This document shows, one piece after another, positions 25,401-38,300 of a stretch of 64,000 bases of DNA; position 1 is the first letter of the stretch; each line of letters begins with the position of its first letter. Under the pieces are notes generated by a model. That model was not told the origin of the DNA and made no database searches. It saw only the letters and a list, made by a program, of their open reading frames with translations. This DNA comes from Phalacrocorax aristotelis (lineage: Eukaryota; Chordata; Aves; Suliformes; Phalacrocoracidae), in the NCBI RefSeq assembly GCF_949628215.1, contig NC_134277.1, forward strand, positions 126,653,963-126,717,962. The letters run 5' to 3'. Position numbers and translations under genes: made by a program.

Positions 25401-27590
25401 CAATGGCGGTAAAGTTCTTAGTAAGGTACAGCTGGGCCCTTCTGCTGCCCCCCCCCTCTGAACTCAGGGGCAAGGAATTACCTCCCTTGTCCCAGGTCCT
25501 CAGTTCATGTCACAGAGACTCCGGGACATGTGCCATCCCCTTCCAAGCTTTGGTTTCCCTGGGAAGGAAACACAGACCTGTGGATTAGGCTGGAAGTGTA
25601 GCTGGAATTGCCTATGGTCTGTGTCTTTGGAGGATGAGGGCCCTGAGACATGCCAAACTGCACTGACGGCATGGATTAGACACAGCCATTTTCTAGCAAT
25701 TATCTTTTTGTTTTAATATGTTTTGTTCCTACATTTAATTGAACAGTAAATTTGAGAAAGCTTTTTAGTATAACAAGGTTAATTTTCTGTGTCCAAAAGC
25801 TGTTTTTAGCAAGGATGCATCCTCATATTGCTCTTCAGAATCTTTATTGAATCTTTATTGAAATTATGTTTCATGGTATGTTTGGAGGTGAAGATGACAA
25901 GACTCAATTTTTTTACCAAGGTGGATGTCCCCCAGCCAGAGCTACCGCCTGTAACCTGGACTTTGCTTGTTCTTAGATTACACATTGTTAATAGTGCACA
26001 CAGAGTACGCCCAGCAAGTAATAGACTAGATGAACCCGCTTTCTTTTTGATTATGATCCAGCGAAAATGAGCTTCCATTACAGTCTTGTGGGTAAAATCA
26101 GGAAGTGTGCATTGACAGTGTAGGTCTGACATCCACCGACAAATGCTGCTACCTTGATAGCAAGCTGTCTTGAACAACCATGACAAGAGATAAAGTAATG
26201 CAGAAATAATAAATAACGACCTGGCTTTCTGGAGAAAAGAGCAGCGTCTTCCCAATGAAAAGGGCATTCAACATCAAACCAAAAGAAAACACTCCCCTTC
26301 AGCTGTCAGCACTAGCATCCAGCAAAATTACACCACCTGGACAACTGTCAATCGCACACCTACAACTTCAATGCTATATGGACACTACAGTGGTCTTGAT
26401 TCTGCAGGTTGGGTACAGGGCTTCACTGCACTATGTTTGTTGCAGGAGGAAGAGTTACACCCTTGTTCTGAGCATGCAAAGTTTTAAACCTTTTGTTACA
26501 CTTATGTTAACAACCACTTTTGGCTATGCAGAAAATTTAACACTACAAATGCAGTAATCATCTGCTGTTATTAAACCAGAGCTAGACTCCCTCCCTCCCT
26601 CCTGGACCAGAAGACACCCAACACAGGGTGTTTGTGAACTCATACCCTAAACCCAAAGTTGCACTTCATATATATTTAATGATCTGTAGTTGCATGACTC
26701 AGTGGCCAGCGGTTCAGATGCTCGTGCAGGAAGGTGCCAGGCCCAGCTGATCGCTGGATATAGAAAGAGAAGCCTTCTGAGCAGCTGGAGGGAGGCTGTA
26801 CCTCTGTATTCAGTGCCACTGCGGCTGCTGCCCCAATCCTACACACCCCTGTGCTGCTCACCAAAGATGCTGGCAACTGGAGAGGATCAAGAATCTTACG
26901 AAGACTGGACAACACACGTTGCAAGAACACCTCTGTTTAGCTTAACTAAGGTTATAATTGCGCAGGCAGCTCAAACGCTGGAACAGCCTGTTAGTGCCAG
27001 AAGGAAGGGAATCACCCTTCCCTCCCGTTCCCAGTTCTCCTTCCTCCTCCTCCTTCCTCTTGTTTCCAGGCTCACCCTCCCTTCCCTTGCTCTGGCTGGC
27101 ACTGGTGCTTGTGAGATCCTTCCCCTGCTGGTTTGGCTCACTAACCCAGCAGAAAGACATTAATGTTTTTTTGGTGGATTTGATTTCTGCTGGACCAGTA
27201 AGTTAAGCTGTCCCATGGAAGAGCCTGACAACTACTGGGACTGGCTGAGGACAGGAGAAAGAGACTGGAGGTAGGCGCAGACCTCCTTCCTCAGTGCTGG
27301 TGAACTGTCAAAACTCTTCTAGTGAACGCTCTGGTTTCTTAGCTGAAGAAAAGCTTCAAGGTGCTCAGCACGTTTAATTATCTATATGATGAACAAGATT
27401 TGACAGCAGGCAGCCTAGCGCAGAGGGGTTTTACAGACTGAAAACTGATGCTAGAGAAGTTCATGCTATAAATAAGGCAAATGTGGAATAATTATGGTAA
27501 TTAAGTATGAAAGGCTCTTTCCGAGCTTGTTACGGGACATCCCTGTCACTGTACAGGTTACCTCATGGTTTCTCCAGGGGGTGACGTGCT
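16480..27590. other. Gene desert between CYP7A1 and SDCBP
   Basis: About 11 kb with no supported coding exon. Open frames up to 158 codons (for example 23742-24218) have no splice context or familiar protein. No CR1 LINE 3' end with its octamer repeat was seen, although older repeat pieces may be present. Confidence 0.5.
19503..19526. repeat. T12A12 palindrome
   Basis: Twelve T followed at once by twelve A, a perfect 24-base palindrome in the intergenic region. It may be two abutting homopolymers left by retroposon tails or slippage. Confidence 0.9.
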
Positions 27591-27688
27591 CACCCCGGCT
27601 CTGGCGTGGCGCAACTCACCAACGCCCGGCCGGGGAAGACGCAAAACAAAGCCGATACCAAACAGTTAGCAGAGCGTGCTTTATTACC

Positions 27689-27719
27689 GGGGGTGTGGGG
27701 GGGTGTGGGGGGGTGTAGG
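27689..27719 (+). promoter_or_regulatory. G-quadruplex-prone G-rich repeat
   Basis: Three units of a roughly 10-bp GGGGG(GG)TGT repeat at the upstream edge of the CpG island: four G-runs parted by short TGT or TGTA loops, a standard G-quadruplex pattern on the plus strand. About 400 bases above the inferred SDCBP first exon. Confidence 0.7.
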
Positions 27720-28079
27720 TTGTAAAATGAATAGAAAAGCATACTTTTTCCTTCGTGACGACGGCAACTGTGAGCCAATAAAGGCAAATGACTGATGAAA
27801 AGGCAGCGCGAAGATGAAGCGTGCCATCGGCCAGCCGCCCATGAGTAAGGCGAGCGACCAGAGGGGAGCGCTGCCGGCCGCTATGGGGAGCGGGGGCCGT
27901 TTCTAAGGTAGCTGGGCCACCAGCGCCTGCCTCCCCGCCCCTCCGCCCCACAGCTGCCAGCGGACAGCCCCTGCCCCGGCCCCACAGCTCCCCGGCCCCC
28001 GGCCCCGCCCGGCCTCTCCCGCCGCCGGCGGAGCATGCGCGGGGCCGGGCCAGTTCCGCCCCCCGCTCCCCCATAGCGG

Positions 28080-28168
28080 CGCTGCCGGGACCTGCGGGAG
28101 CCACCGCCACTGCTCGTCTCCGCGCTGCGGGCCTCGACGAACGGCAGCCGCCACCGCTTGGGCCGGAG
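28080..28168 (+). other. SDCBP: SDCBP non-coding first exon (5' untranslated)
   Basis: The donor GGAG|GTAAAG at 28169 lies in the CpG island about 4 kb before the ATG exon, as in human SDCBP where exon 1 is non-coding. The 3' border is placed by the donor; the transcription start is a guess within about 100 bases. There is no ATG between the inferred start and the donor. Confidence 0.6.
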
Positions 28169-31100
28169 GTAAAGGAGAGGCTGGGGCCGGCTGACGGGGC
28201 CCCCTCCGCCGCGGCCCTTTGTCCGCGGGCCTGGGGCAACGGCCCGTCCCCGGCGGCGGGAGGGGCGGGAGGAGCGGGGGCTGCGGGCGCGGCGGCCGGG
28301 CATGGCGGAGCGGAGCGAGGGGAAAGACGGAGGAAGCGGCGGCCTTGGTGTGCCCCTTGTGAGGGCAGCGTTCGTCCCCGCCGCCGCCGGGGACCCATGT
28401 CCTGCTCCGGCCGTGGGGCGGCCGCTCCCCGGGGCGGGCGGCCGCTGCCGGGCTAGAGGCGCTGCTTCCCCGAGGGGTTCCTCCTCCCTTTCCTCCCTCC
28501 CCGAGGGGTCCCTCCGGCCGCGGCCAGAGAAGACAGCGGGTAAATAAGCGCCTGTGTGCCTGCCTGTGTCGCCACCCTCTCGCGGTGTTGGGTCTGGGGG
28601 TGCCTCCGGCGTGGCGTTCGGGTCTCGGGGCCGTTGCATAAGGGCCGTGCTTCTCGGCCGGCTCCTGTGAGGAGACTCGGGCGTTCCTAATGCCTTCTTT
28701 TTACACTGGCTAAATGCTGCTGCAGGGGCGGAATGGATGCGATGTGCTGGGTTTGGTTTTTTTTTTTTTTTTCGGGTAAGCGAGCTCTGCTTCAGGTCTG
28801 AAATGGAGGCAGCAAATTTCAGAGCTAAATGCATAACGAGAGCAGTTGCTCAGAGGTTAGTTAGATATGTATCAGAAGGGCAATACTGAGTTATTAGGGG
28901 AGAATGCATATTGCAAAACAGTGGCTCAGTTCCTGATGTTTCGGCCTGACCTCCAGGAAGTTTTGTCCTGGATCTGCTTTAAAGATGAATTTCTGGGTTG
29001 ATAGGTCTCTAACTCTTCGGGAAGTGGAAACCAGTGTTTCAGTATAGGTGCTGGCTTTGTGGCCTGCTGTAATCTCTCCATGAGCCACAGGCAGAAAATG
29101 CTTGTGGGTAGCTATTTTGTTTTGATTCCCCCCCCATCCCCACTGCTGCTGCTTTCAGAGACAGCACTTGCTACAGGCTGGCCAGGCTTGGGGTTGAGCT
29201 GGATCCCACACTGCCTTCAGCTCTGTGGTTTCTGACCTGGAGAGCGTGTCGGGAAGCCGATCTCCTCCCAGCCATGCCACCGAGGGCAGTTTGGGATCGC
29301 TCCCACCCGCGAGACTTCCTGCTGGCAGCCCCGAGGTGTCACGAGTGCTGCCTTTCCACGGGTCTCTGGCCAGTGGCCCAGCAGTTCCGTTTGGCAAAGA
29401 GGATCCGCTTAGTGGGATGTGCTGACCCGTGCTGGTGGTTGGACTTCCCAGCCAAGGGAGAAGCGGGGAGAGGTCTTCACTGCCAGGTTTTGTGGGTCGC
29501 TAGCTGAGTTAATGGCTGTCCCTCCTGCCGTGTGCTTTTCCTTTGGTTTTCACTTTTGCTTTCCTAAAGTTGTGTGCCTTGCAAGACATAGGAATATGGA
29601 AATGATCAGTGAAAACTGTTCTGGTGTCAGTGTAGATTCTTAAGAGAAAAGGAGGCTATAGTGACTCACACTTCGTGGTAGCTAGTCCCCAGTACCTAAA
29701 GCTGTTACAGTGCCTGCTGAAAGTCTTGTTTATACTGTGAATAATATTGTACAGAAGTCATGAACAAGTTCTTCCTGTGGTCACTGGTGGTCCCTGACAG
29801 TGACCTTTTAATAACAATTGCCAAATTTTAAACTAAATACAGCAGTTTTGCAGATGTTGCTTTACCGCATGAGGATTAGTTGCTACAACTGCCTGTGTGG
29901 AAATTGAAAATGCCATATGCAAAGTTAGGAGCTTGCTGAACGCAGTTACAGTGGTGACAGTTATTCTGGCTATTTAGTTGGAAAACCAAAAATAGTAACT
30001 AGTGAGATTAAGATGAGGGAGCTAGCCTGGCAGCTCCTTGGTAGTGGAGGCAAGCACTTGGGTTTGTGAGCCCTCAAATGGGGAAAGGAAGTGGCTGGGT
30101 GTTTGTAAAGCAGCAGAATGAGCAGCTGGGATGTCATCTTATGTGATCTGACAACTAATACATGTTTAGCTTTGCTAATACTTTTCCTCAGAAAGCACTG
30201 TGCTCTTCTTTGTCAAGTAGAGGAAAGTTAAGGTTGCCTGTCTACAACAGATGTCACTAGTAATCACGTGCAGAGTGAGACTGGTATGTGGAGGGGAACT
30301 AAAGCTGACTGAGGTGTAAATGCGATGGGGTTTGTGGCATGGAAGTTGGTCACTAGGACCTGTGAACTCCGCTGGGCTTTGGTGCTGGGTGGCTGTTAGA
30401 GCTCGCTGTCAGCAAGATGCTTCTCCTGTGCCCCTCATCGCCCTGAAACAGGGTGACTTCTTTGGGAATGCACCGTCCTTGGCCTGCTCTCTTTTCCTGC
30501 CTGCGCACTGCCGGAGGTGTGCTGGCTTTGAATGTGTGCCAGTGCTTGGACAGGCACCTGAATGGGCTAGGGCAGCTCTGGCGTAGAAGTAGATGTTGAG
30601 ACTGATGCTGCGTGTGACTTGGCTGGTGTCAGCAGCAGAATGCAGCATCCGGGCACCGCTTACCTGAGAGAGGGGTTTGCCAGCCTTGGGCTTTCATTTG
30701 CTATTACCCGTTTTGGATGAGAAAAAGCACTTGATTGTTTCACGTCAATGTTGGATTAAAACAGAACTTTAACAAAGCTTCTGTGCTTCAGCTACGTTTG
30801 GTTTAGTTGCAACAATTAGTCAAAAATGTCAGTGGCAATTAATTATTTCAACATAACAGGCCACACGTTTGCAGTTTAGATCTGTCACATTTAGGGCATG
30901 CTTTTTTAAGGTTTTAATTATAGTCTGACATGATATTGGAGCTGTCAGGCACTCTGCTGAACAAGTAGAAAAGCGGTTGATGACCTTAGTGTAATATGAA
31001 GAGACGTCTATTGTGTTACTGCAGTATCACATCAGGCATCAATGTGTGTGGTTTTTCTTTCCTGAAACCAACCAATAGATATTGGTTGCATGTAGAGAAG

Positions 31101-32197
31101 CAGTAGCTCAAGGATTTGTGTAGTGTCACTTTTAGTCTGGTGTGGAATTATTGCTAAGTTGTTACACTAATAAGGACCTCTAAACTACTCTTTGGATGAG
31201 AAAATGAATCCCCAAACTGAAAGCTTTTAACAGGACTGCCTTATTAACTGTGTTCTCAGTGCCTTGTATAACTTCCAAAACTGTATCGCGTTTTGTTTTG
31301 TTTATATCCTCCTTCCCCCCTCATTAAAATGTTGCCCTGAGTTGGTGTGAAATATTCTATTATGGTTTTGAGAAGTTCAGCTGACCTCAGTGAGAATGTG
31401 AGTGAAGGAGCTCTGGAAAATGCGATTTCCCAAAGCCTCAGGTGCCCAGTTGTATCAGAGCTGGGTGTCAGCATGGTACCTTAGAGAATCATGTGAATTG
31501 AGTTTTTTTTGGTTTTTGCTTGTTTTCTTTTCCTTGGCTTTTTTCATTTTATTACTTCCTGAAAAGTTGTCACAGGGTTCTCCCAACATCACATGAGAGC
31601 CAGTCTGAAGGGAGGTGTGTGTTATGAAACTCACCACTGACTGAATCTGGCTGCTTTATGGTCTCTTGCTGCAATTAATATGTTGCAAATGGACACAGGA
31701 AGCCAGTTCTCTTCAGTGGCTTTTTACTGGAACATCAGAACTGATGAAAAGTCTTTAAATACTTTGGATAACGGAGTGAAAGCATCTGCAGTTGTGTATA
31801 AAATACTGCCCCAGTTGGGAGGAGGAGGAGGAAGGTGATTAGATTTTTTTTTTTTCCTTTTAACCCTCATCATCATTGCATCCTGGCTTCCTAAAGTCTG
31901 TCTTTGCAGTACTTCTTGTGAAATGGTTTTCTCTATAGGCTTTCTCATTGCTGAGGCCTGAACTTTGACAAAGTTAAGTATATTAAATAAAGCCGATTTG
32001 CGCAAAGGCTATTATCGATAAGACATTAAATGGGTAGTCTTAATGGAAGGTATCTGTAGTGCTAAGACTTGGAGGTCGCAGGTCACTTATTTAATGCTTT
32101 GTCTCTTCTTTTTTCCTTTCCCCTTTGTGTTTGTTTTTTTTTTTACGTGGTAGTCCTAAGTAAATATCTCTGACAGCTAACCCTGCTGTTTGTTTGG

Positions 32198-32212
32198 CCC
32201 CCCCCCCCCCCC
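32198..32212 (+). repeat. C15 homopolymer before the SDCBP start-exon acceptor
   Basis: Fifteen C followed by six T, ending about 18 bases before the AG of the acceptor at 32234-32235. It forms the pyrimidine tract of the acceptor for the exon with the start codon and is prone to length change and to sequencing error. Confidence 0.85.
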
Positions 32213-32235
32213 TTTTTTGTCTTCCTTCTACCCAG

Positions 32236-32301
32236 CGAGACTGCCTCAAAATGTCTCTCTATCCTTCCTTGGAAGATCTGAAGGTGGACAAAGTTATTCA
32301 G
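32236..32301 (+). CDS. SDCBP: SDCBP exon 2, with start codon
   Basis: Fifteen untranslated bases, then ATG at 32251. It encodes [17 protein letters not shown] (1-17) with the first ALIX motif LYPSL. The context CTCAAAATGT has A at -3. Donor CAG|GTATGG. Confidence 0.97.
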
Positions 32302-35300
32302 GTATGGTGGGCTTTAATAAGATGGGTTTTAATGATGATAATATATCCGATGGTATTTAATCCAGGGAAGGGGAGACTCTTACAGTAGGCGAGAGTTTGT
32401 TTCACCATTGCACTCTAAATGGGGAAGAACAAACTGTTTACTTTGTAGCTTGATTGTAATATGATTAATGCTTATTTTACTGCTGTTGGGTAGATTTATT
32501 TTGTTTTATATATTCATTTTTAGTCATTTGTCTTTAATGTTTTGATATGTTTGCTTTTTTGAAGTATAGATACTTTGTCTACTTGACAAACATAGTCTTG
32601 TTTCATACTTCAGCTCTAATGTGATGAATAGATATTGACTGTAGAACTAATAAATATGCTGTGCTTCATTTCTGGTGTCCAGACCTGTGGCAGAAAGGTT
32701 TCACGGTCAGCTGGGCACTATAAAAGAGCACTGGCTCTCTTAATGTCATCTGGAATCACAGACTTGTCCTCTAGCTATTTCATGGTAGTGATCAGTTCTC
32801 TCAATACTTCCAAGATTGTCACACTTGTGTAAAGCCCTTTCTGTGTAAGAATACTGGTAGCTTTATTATTAGACAAGATGAGGGTGAAAAAATATCTGCG
32901 AAACCAAATAATGAAAAACATTTTAATGAACAAACTCCATGAGAAATTTGATGCAAATGTACTTTACAAGGAGTTTCTTTGCTTTCTTCAGCCTTTTAGC
33001 TAGCTTCCATTTTTCTTTCCTAAACTTAAATAGATTCCTTCCCAGTTTAAACAACAGCAGTGAGTTATACTGCTGCTTCTGTCGTCCTTCTCATTGGGAA
33101 GTAATCAGGCAAACTGCACAAAACAGCTAATTAGCTCTCCTGTGCTGTCCCAAAGTGGAGTTCCTCAGTCTCACCTGTGTTTGTATGTGTGGGGTGAGGC
33201 TCTTGAAGTTGTGGGCAGCTGTGTTGGGATTTCTTCATGTGTCTGCCCACCCCACCCCATTCTTCTTATCTTACCAGAGTCCTTTATCTATGGTCCGATA
33301 ATGCTGAACTAAAAAAAAAACAGCCTGGACCCAAGAATGTGCTCCTCTGGCCTTATAAAGACCAACTGCTAGAGTTCATATGTAAAAACTAAAAATATTA
33401 AATGTAGTATTTCTACTGCTTTTGTGACCACTGAATGAAACAGTAAGGAAATGTAAGCAGGGTATCTCTATACGAAATCCTGTAAACCTTGAACCATAGA
33501 TATATGTTCTGTTGTTTCATAGAGCAGGGACTCTTTTTGTATGTTGTCTTCTTGCCCACATGCTCAGCAGGGTTTATGAACTTGGGCAGAGTACCTTGTT
33601 TGAGTTAGTACACCTGTAGTCTATTGTGGGGTTTCACAGGCAAATAAGAGTAAACCCTATAGAGGTTTCTGTAGGGAGCATAACAAATTGTTCTGTTAAG
33701 CTAGTTTAATCGTTGGTGACACTGTAATATCAAAAGTCAGTTTTCTAGAAATCAGTTCATGTGGGACAGATGCTTTCTGTCATACTTAAAGATGCCTGTC
33801 CACTCCAAGTTTAAATTAGGATTTCACAAAGTTCTACCACTTGTTAAGTGGCATGTTAAGCAAGATGGCCTGTGAGAAAATTCGTGTGGGGGTGGGAGAG
33901 AAAGGAGGTAGAGGCAAGAGCATTTGGTTACAAATCCCCAGTGCAGAGGCTGGGGTGTTCTTATTGCCATCATCAGTGGGAAGACTGCCCTTCAGCAGTT
34001 GCGTGATGGCATCTTGCTCCTCCTGACTGTAGTAGGAACTAAGGGGGTGATGGGCTGTCTATTGAGTATAGCTGTGAGAGAGGGGAAGTAAATAGTGTTG
34101 TTGCTAAATACCATTCTTTCAAGAGTAAGCAATTCCATTTTCCCTGGTATTTTTAGTAGCAAAGGCTAAGTTATTTGCTTTTCCCAAAAAGTGCATTACA
34201 AAAACTCTGTCCTTGTAAATATGTCTGAGCGCACTCTTAGGAGAAAGGAGGCAGAGTACGGAAAGGCAAAGTCCACATCCACAACAAGTGATTGAGATTA
34301 AAATGATTGCTGGTTAAAACAGACTTATTACATTAAATATTCTAACCTGTTCTTTTAGTCCAGGTTTTGAGTTGGAGGCTATTCTTCTAAATACATCTGA
34401 TACTGATAAATAATGAGTCATTCTTGCTCTGAAACTTTTTTTTCTAAAAACAGCTTCCTGGAGAGTACAGGACTACGAAGTCTTCTATTTTTAAGCACGA
34501 TTTCCTTAAAAACATTAAGTAATTTGGCCATCATGTTGTGTTAGATGATTTATGTGTCCTCTTCAGCATTATGTTTCACTATGCACTTAGTAATTTCCCT
34601 CCCACCTTTGATGTTCAACCTCAGGAAGGCTATTGGGATAGCTATTTCCACCACACTTAACAGGCTTCTGTAAAGTAGTGTGTTTCACTGGTCGTGGTTA
34701 CACAAGGCCAAAAAAGTAGTAGCTGAGGTATTGAAAAGGAAGGAAACTGGATTACTTTAATACAGTCTTATATTTGTGAGTCAGTAAGCAATATAGAAGC
34801 TAAGTGTGTTCACTGCTGTGGCACCTTCTGTAGAAAAATAATTTTAGAAGGTCCCATTTCTTTGAGAAGGTATTAAACTAGTAGTATTGGGCTGTGTGTA
34901 ATTTAACTTGTAACCATTAAGGGCCTGTAGCAGAACCCATGAATAACACTTGTAAATGGTGAAGAGAGAAAAATAGCTGCTATCCAGCTGAAAAAAAACC
35001 TAATCATAAAGCACTCAGCCAAAGGTCATACCTTAAAACTTAATTATAAAGCTTTGACAGCCAAGTTTAATATGTCTTTTAAGGAGATCTTGTGCTCTTT
35101 AACCTGCTTAATGACAAAACCAGAAGAGACTGACAATAAGGCCTTTCTGCATTATTACTGAGGAAGATAAAGTTGACCTACTGAAGTAGTTTGATACTAC
35201 TACAGCATATTGTGTTGAAGAAAAATATTGATTTCAGAGCTTCAAGATGAATAATAACTAGCATGTACAAGAAGAAACAAAATACTTAGTCTCCTGGCTG

Positions 35301-38300
35301 CATAATAAAGATTTCATAGATTTTTCTTGCACAAGATAATGCCTCTGAGTAGGTTTTTTTTTTTGCTTTTAGGCTCAGACTGCCTTTTCTTCAAATCCAG
35401 CTAATCCCGCAATCTTGTCTGAAGCTTCTGCTCCTATTCCTCATGATGGAGGTAAGCTCATGTACTGTATAGTATCCTAATGTTGTGAAAAGCAGTTGTG
35501 AATGCCTAAAGTTACAGTATGGTCAAAACCACCTATAAATATGTAATACCATTCACTAAGGGTGAGACCATGCCTTTTTGGAAAGGCCACTTCCCTTCCC
35601 CCCCTCCCCCCCACGCTGTCAACTTGCCCCGAACCTCCTTGGTAGACGTGCTATAGGTGTCAAAACACAGTGTTTGCCTATAAAAGGAAGTTGTGTCAAA
35701 CACTAACCCTCCTCCTAACTTTAAAAACCTTTTCCCGGTGGCCTATCATAACAAGATCTGTTGTTGGTACCATGTGAGCTCTCTTTAATTCTTACCTCAA
35801 ACTTAGTTGTCCTTATTTATCAAGTGTATTTTTTGTAAGCTTTAGAGCAGCATGAGTCTGGGTGCCTTTCCTCTCCATATGAGCTTGCTTGGGAACAAAC
35901 ACACACACATCTCTGCCAATACAGAAGTGCCCAGCAAGGTAGAACTTAATCTTGTCAGGCTATCAACATAAAGCTTCCAGCAGATTTTTGGGGTTAAATG
36001 TCTGGTGGTTGTGCTACAGTACAATACTGTTTTTTGGAACTTACCACTGTGTGTCTAATGTTTGTGCCATAAAGGATGAATGAAGAAACTGAAACTGAAA
36101 GTTCTGTGTATGCTTTTTACATCAGAAGTGCTGCTTGTCTAGTTACTTTTCGAAGCTGAGCTAGAATAACAGACCTGATTCAAGTGGGTCCTCCATCATT
36201 ACTTTCAAATTAAATACATTACAATAGCACACGATTTGTTGAAGTAATTGTACATACGAACTGCTTGTTCTGTTAAACCAACAATTGTATTGGTGGGTGT
36301 TTTGTTTTCTCTCCTATAGGCTTATACCCCAGACTGTATCCAGAACTTTCTCAGTATATGGGCCTGAGCCTCAGTGAGGAAGAGGTGCAGAGAAACTTAC
36401 CAGTGGCAGCAGCTGCTCAGCCGCAGGGTGTAGGTACCAGTCAAGCATGTTTTAGAAAGCAAAAGCGTAAAGACTGTATATCTAGCGTTCTTGAGAGTAG
36501 ACTGCTATCTGTCTTAAGTACCACACTTGACTGATAAATTATTTGTTTTAAGTAACAGTGCCTATTTTAATCTGGTCTTAAACTGAGCAGTGTATTTTCA
36601 GTGTTGGGGTGGGGGGAAGAGCTGGTGTTGTGATTTCATTTGTGTTGGTTTTTTTTTTTTAAACATCACTTAACGTAAGATAATGTATAACTATATAAAA
36701 AAAAGTTGAAACTAAGTTGTCTGGCTGTTTTGTTTTAATCAGCAACTGGTAACACGACCTTCTACTAATTACATGGTAGCTCCAGTGACTGGAAATGATA
36801 CTGGAATTCGCAGAGCAGAAATTAAGCAAGGCATCCGGGAAGCAATTTTATGTAAAGATCAAGATGGCAAAATTGGACTTCGCCTCAAGTCTGTTGACAA
36901 TGTAAGTACAGAAGCTTGCTATTGCCTATAGAGATCTTACTGCTCGATTAATTTAGTAGTGAAGTTAGTGTATGGTCACAAACCTGTCTTTTGTATAATG
37001 CTTGTTTATCCATTATCAGAATTTTGAAATCCTTCATTAGATCAGTAACTAGATATCCAGCTGTCTGGGCTAGGATCTAAATTTACAGGGGCAATCTACT
37101 TCCATGTGTTTTATAGCACCTGCTAAACACTTGTAGTTTGTGTTTTTTGGGTTTTTTTTTTTCCATTTTGGAGCATGAACTTGTCCTTTTAGAGCTGCTG
37201 TGATACTTGCTAGCAGTTCAACACTTCTTGTCTCTGTCTTTGTGGAAACACTGGGCAGTACTTAAAGCTCAGCAGTAGGCAGAGAACTGCCCATGGCTTA
37301 GAAGTAGCTCTTTTATAGATTCTTGCAGTGTATTGCTGGTAGAAAAAAGTAAGGATAGTGAGGGTGTCATCTAACCTCTATGGAAAGTGTAATTTCAGAG
37401 TAGGCTTTTTTGAGTTTCCCTTAACATGATCATAGATGCAAGAAGATCCTTAAACCTGCTCTGGAGTTCCTCTATTTCTGTATCTTTTGATTCTCAACAT
37501 GGAAAATGTTACTCTGATTGTTCTCTGTCTCTGTGGGCCACTTAATCTGAATGTTTTGAAAGAAAAAAAATGTACTCAAGGTTTCATATAGGGTGAAAGT
37601 GCTGTCTGTATTTCTCTTAACCCAGGAAATGCTGGGGTTTTGTGAGAGTAGCATGTTTTTTTGCTGTGGTGTGGTTTTTCTGTGTGTGTTTACCTTGATA
37701 CACTTTACTTATTCTTTAGGGGTACTTTGACTTTAACAGCGTGGTTTTTTTACCTGAGGTGCTAGCAAGTCATAATCGATACAGTTGAAAACTAATGGGG
37801 TTGTGAAAGAATTAGAAATCTGCCATAGAGTTCGTAGCATTGCTGATCTATTTCTCCAGCTAACTATAGACTCTGTCTGGCAAAGGAATTATTCCTTAAA
37901 TGCATAAGGAGATATGCAAATTTACCACTAATCCCTCTAGATTCACTAGACATGAACTATGATGAACTAGTTGCTCAGATTTCTTGTTAAAACAAGCAAG
38001 GTTTTAATGTTATGCTTGCGTCTTTTTTTTAATGTCCAGAGATCCAGACAGAACAGATTTGCCCATTTCTGAACTTTATTCTAGCATCACTACCTGTCAG
38101 TGTCTCAGACACCTAGAAACAGAGTGAAACTTCAAAAATGCCCCTTAAAGGAGAGACAATTAGCAAGTCCTTCTGTCCCTTTGGCTGGTATTGCGTAGAG
38201 AATGGAAAACTTCAAAGGGCTGTGTCTTCTGTCACTGGTTTTCATCTTTAAGGAAGAACTTTATCTCCCCCTTTTTTTTCCCCCCTTTTGTAGGGTATAT

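Larger units (their letters stand above)
27590..28700 (+). promoter_or_regulatory. CpG island promoter of SDCBP
   Basis: A sharp rise in G+C and CpG over about 1.1 kb inside AT-rich DNA. It has GC boxes (CCCCGCCCC at 27933), a CCAAT (27775-27779) and an NRF1-like GCATGCGC (28033-28040) shortly before the inferred first exon. No TATA box is seen. This is the usual housekeeping-type promoter, in line with the broad expression of syntenin. Limits are by eye. Confidence 0.85.

Noticed and set aside
25828-26267. Opposed frames of 80 and 153 codons around 26 kb
   Set aside because: No recognisable protein on either strand and no splice context. A decayed repeat is possible but I could not place it in a family.
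28302-28547. Plus-strand frame starting MAERSEGKDGG in SDCBP intron 1
   Set aside because: It lies after the exon 1 donor inside the CpG island. The composition explains it, and SDCBP already has a complete protein starting in exon 2.
27616-28834. Long minus-strand open frames (260 and 317 codons) over the CpG island
   Set aside because: The G+C-rich sequence lacks stops by composition. The peptides are low-complexity Pro/Ala/Gly/Arg with no domain, and the frames overlap each other and the SDCBP first exon.
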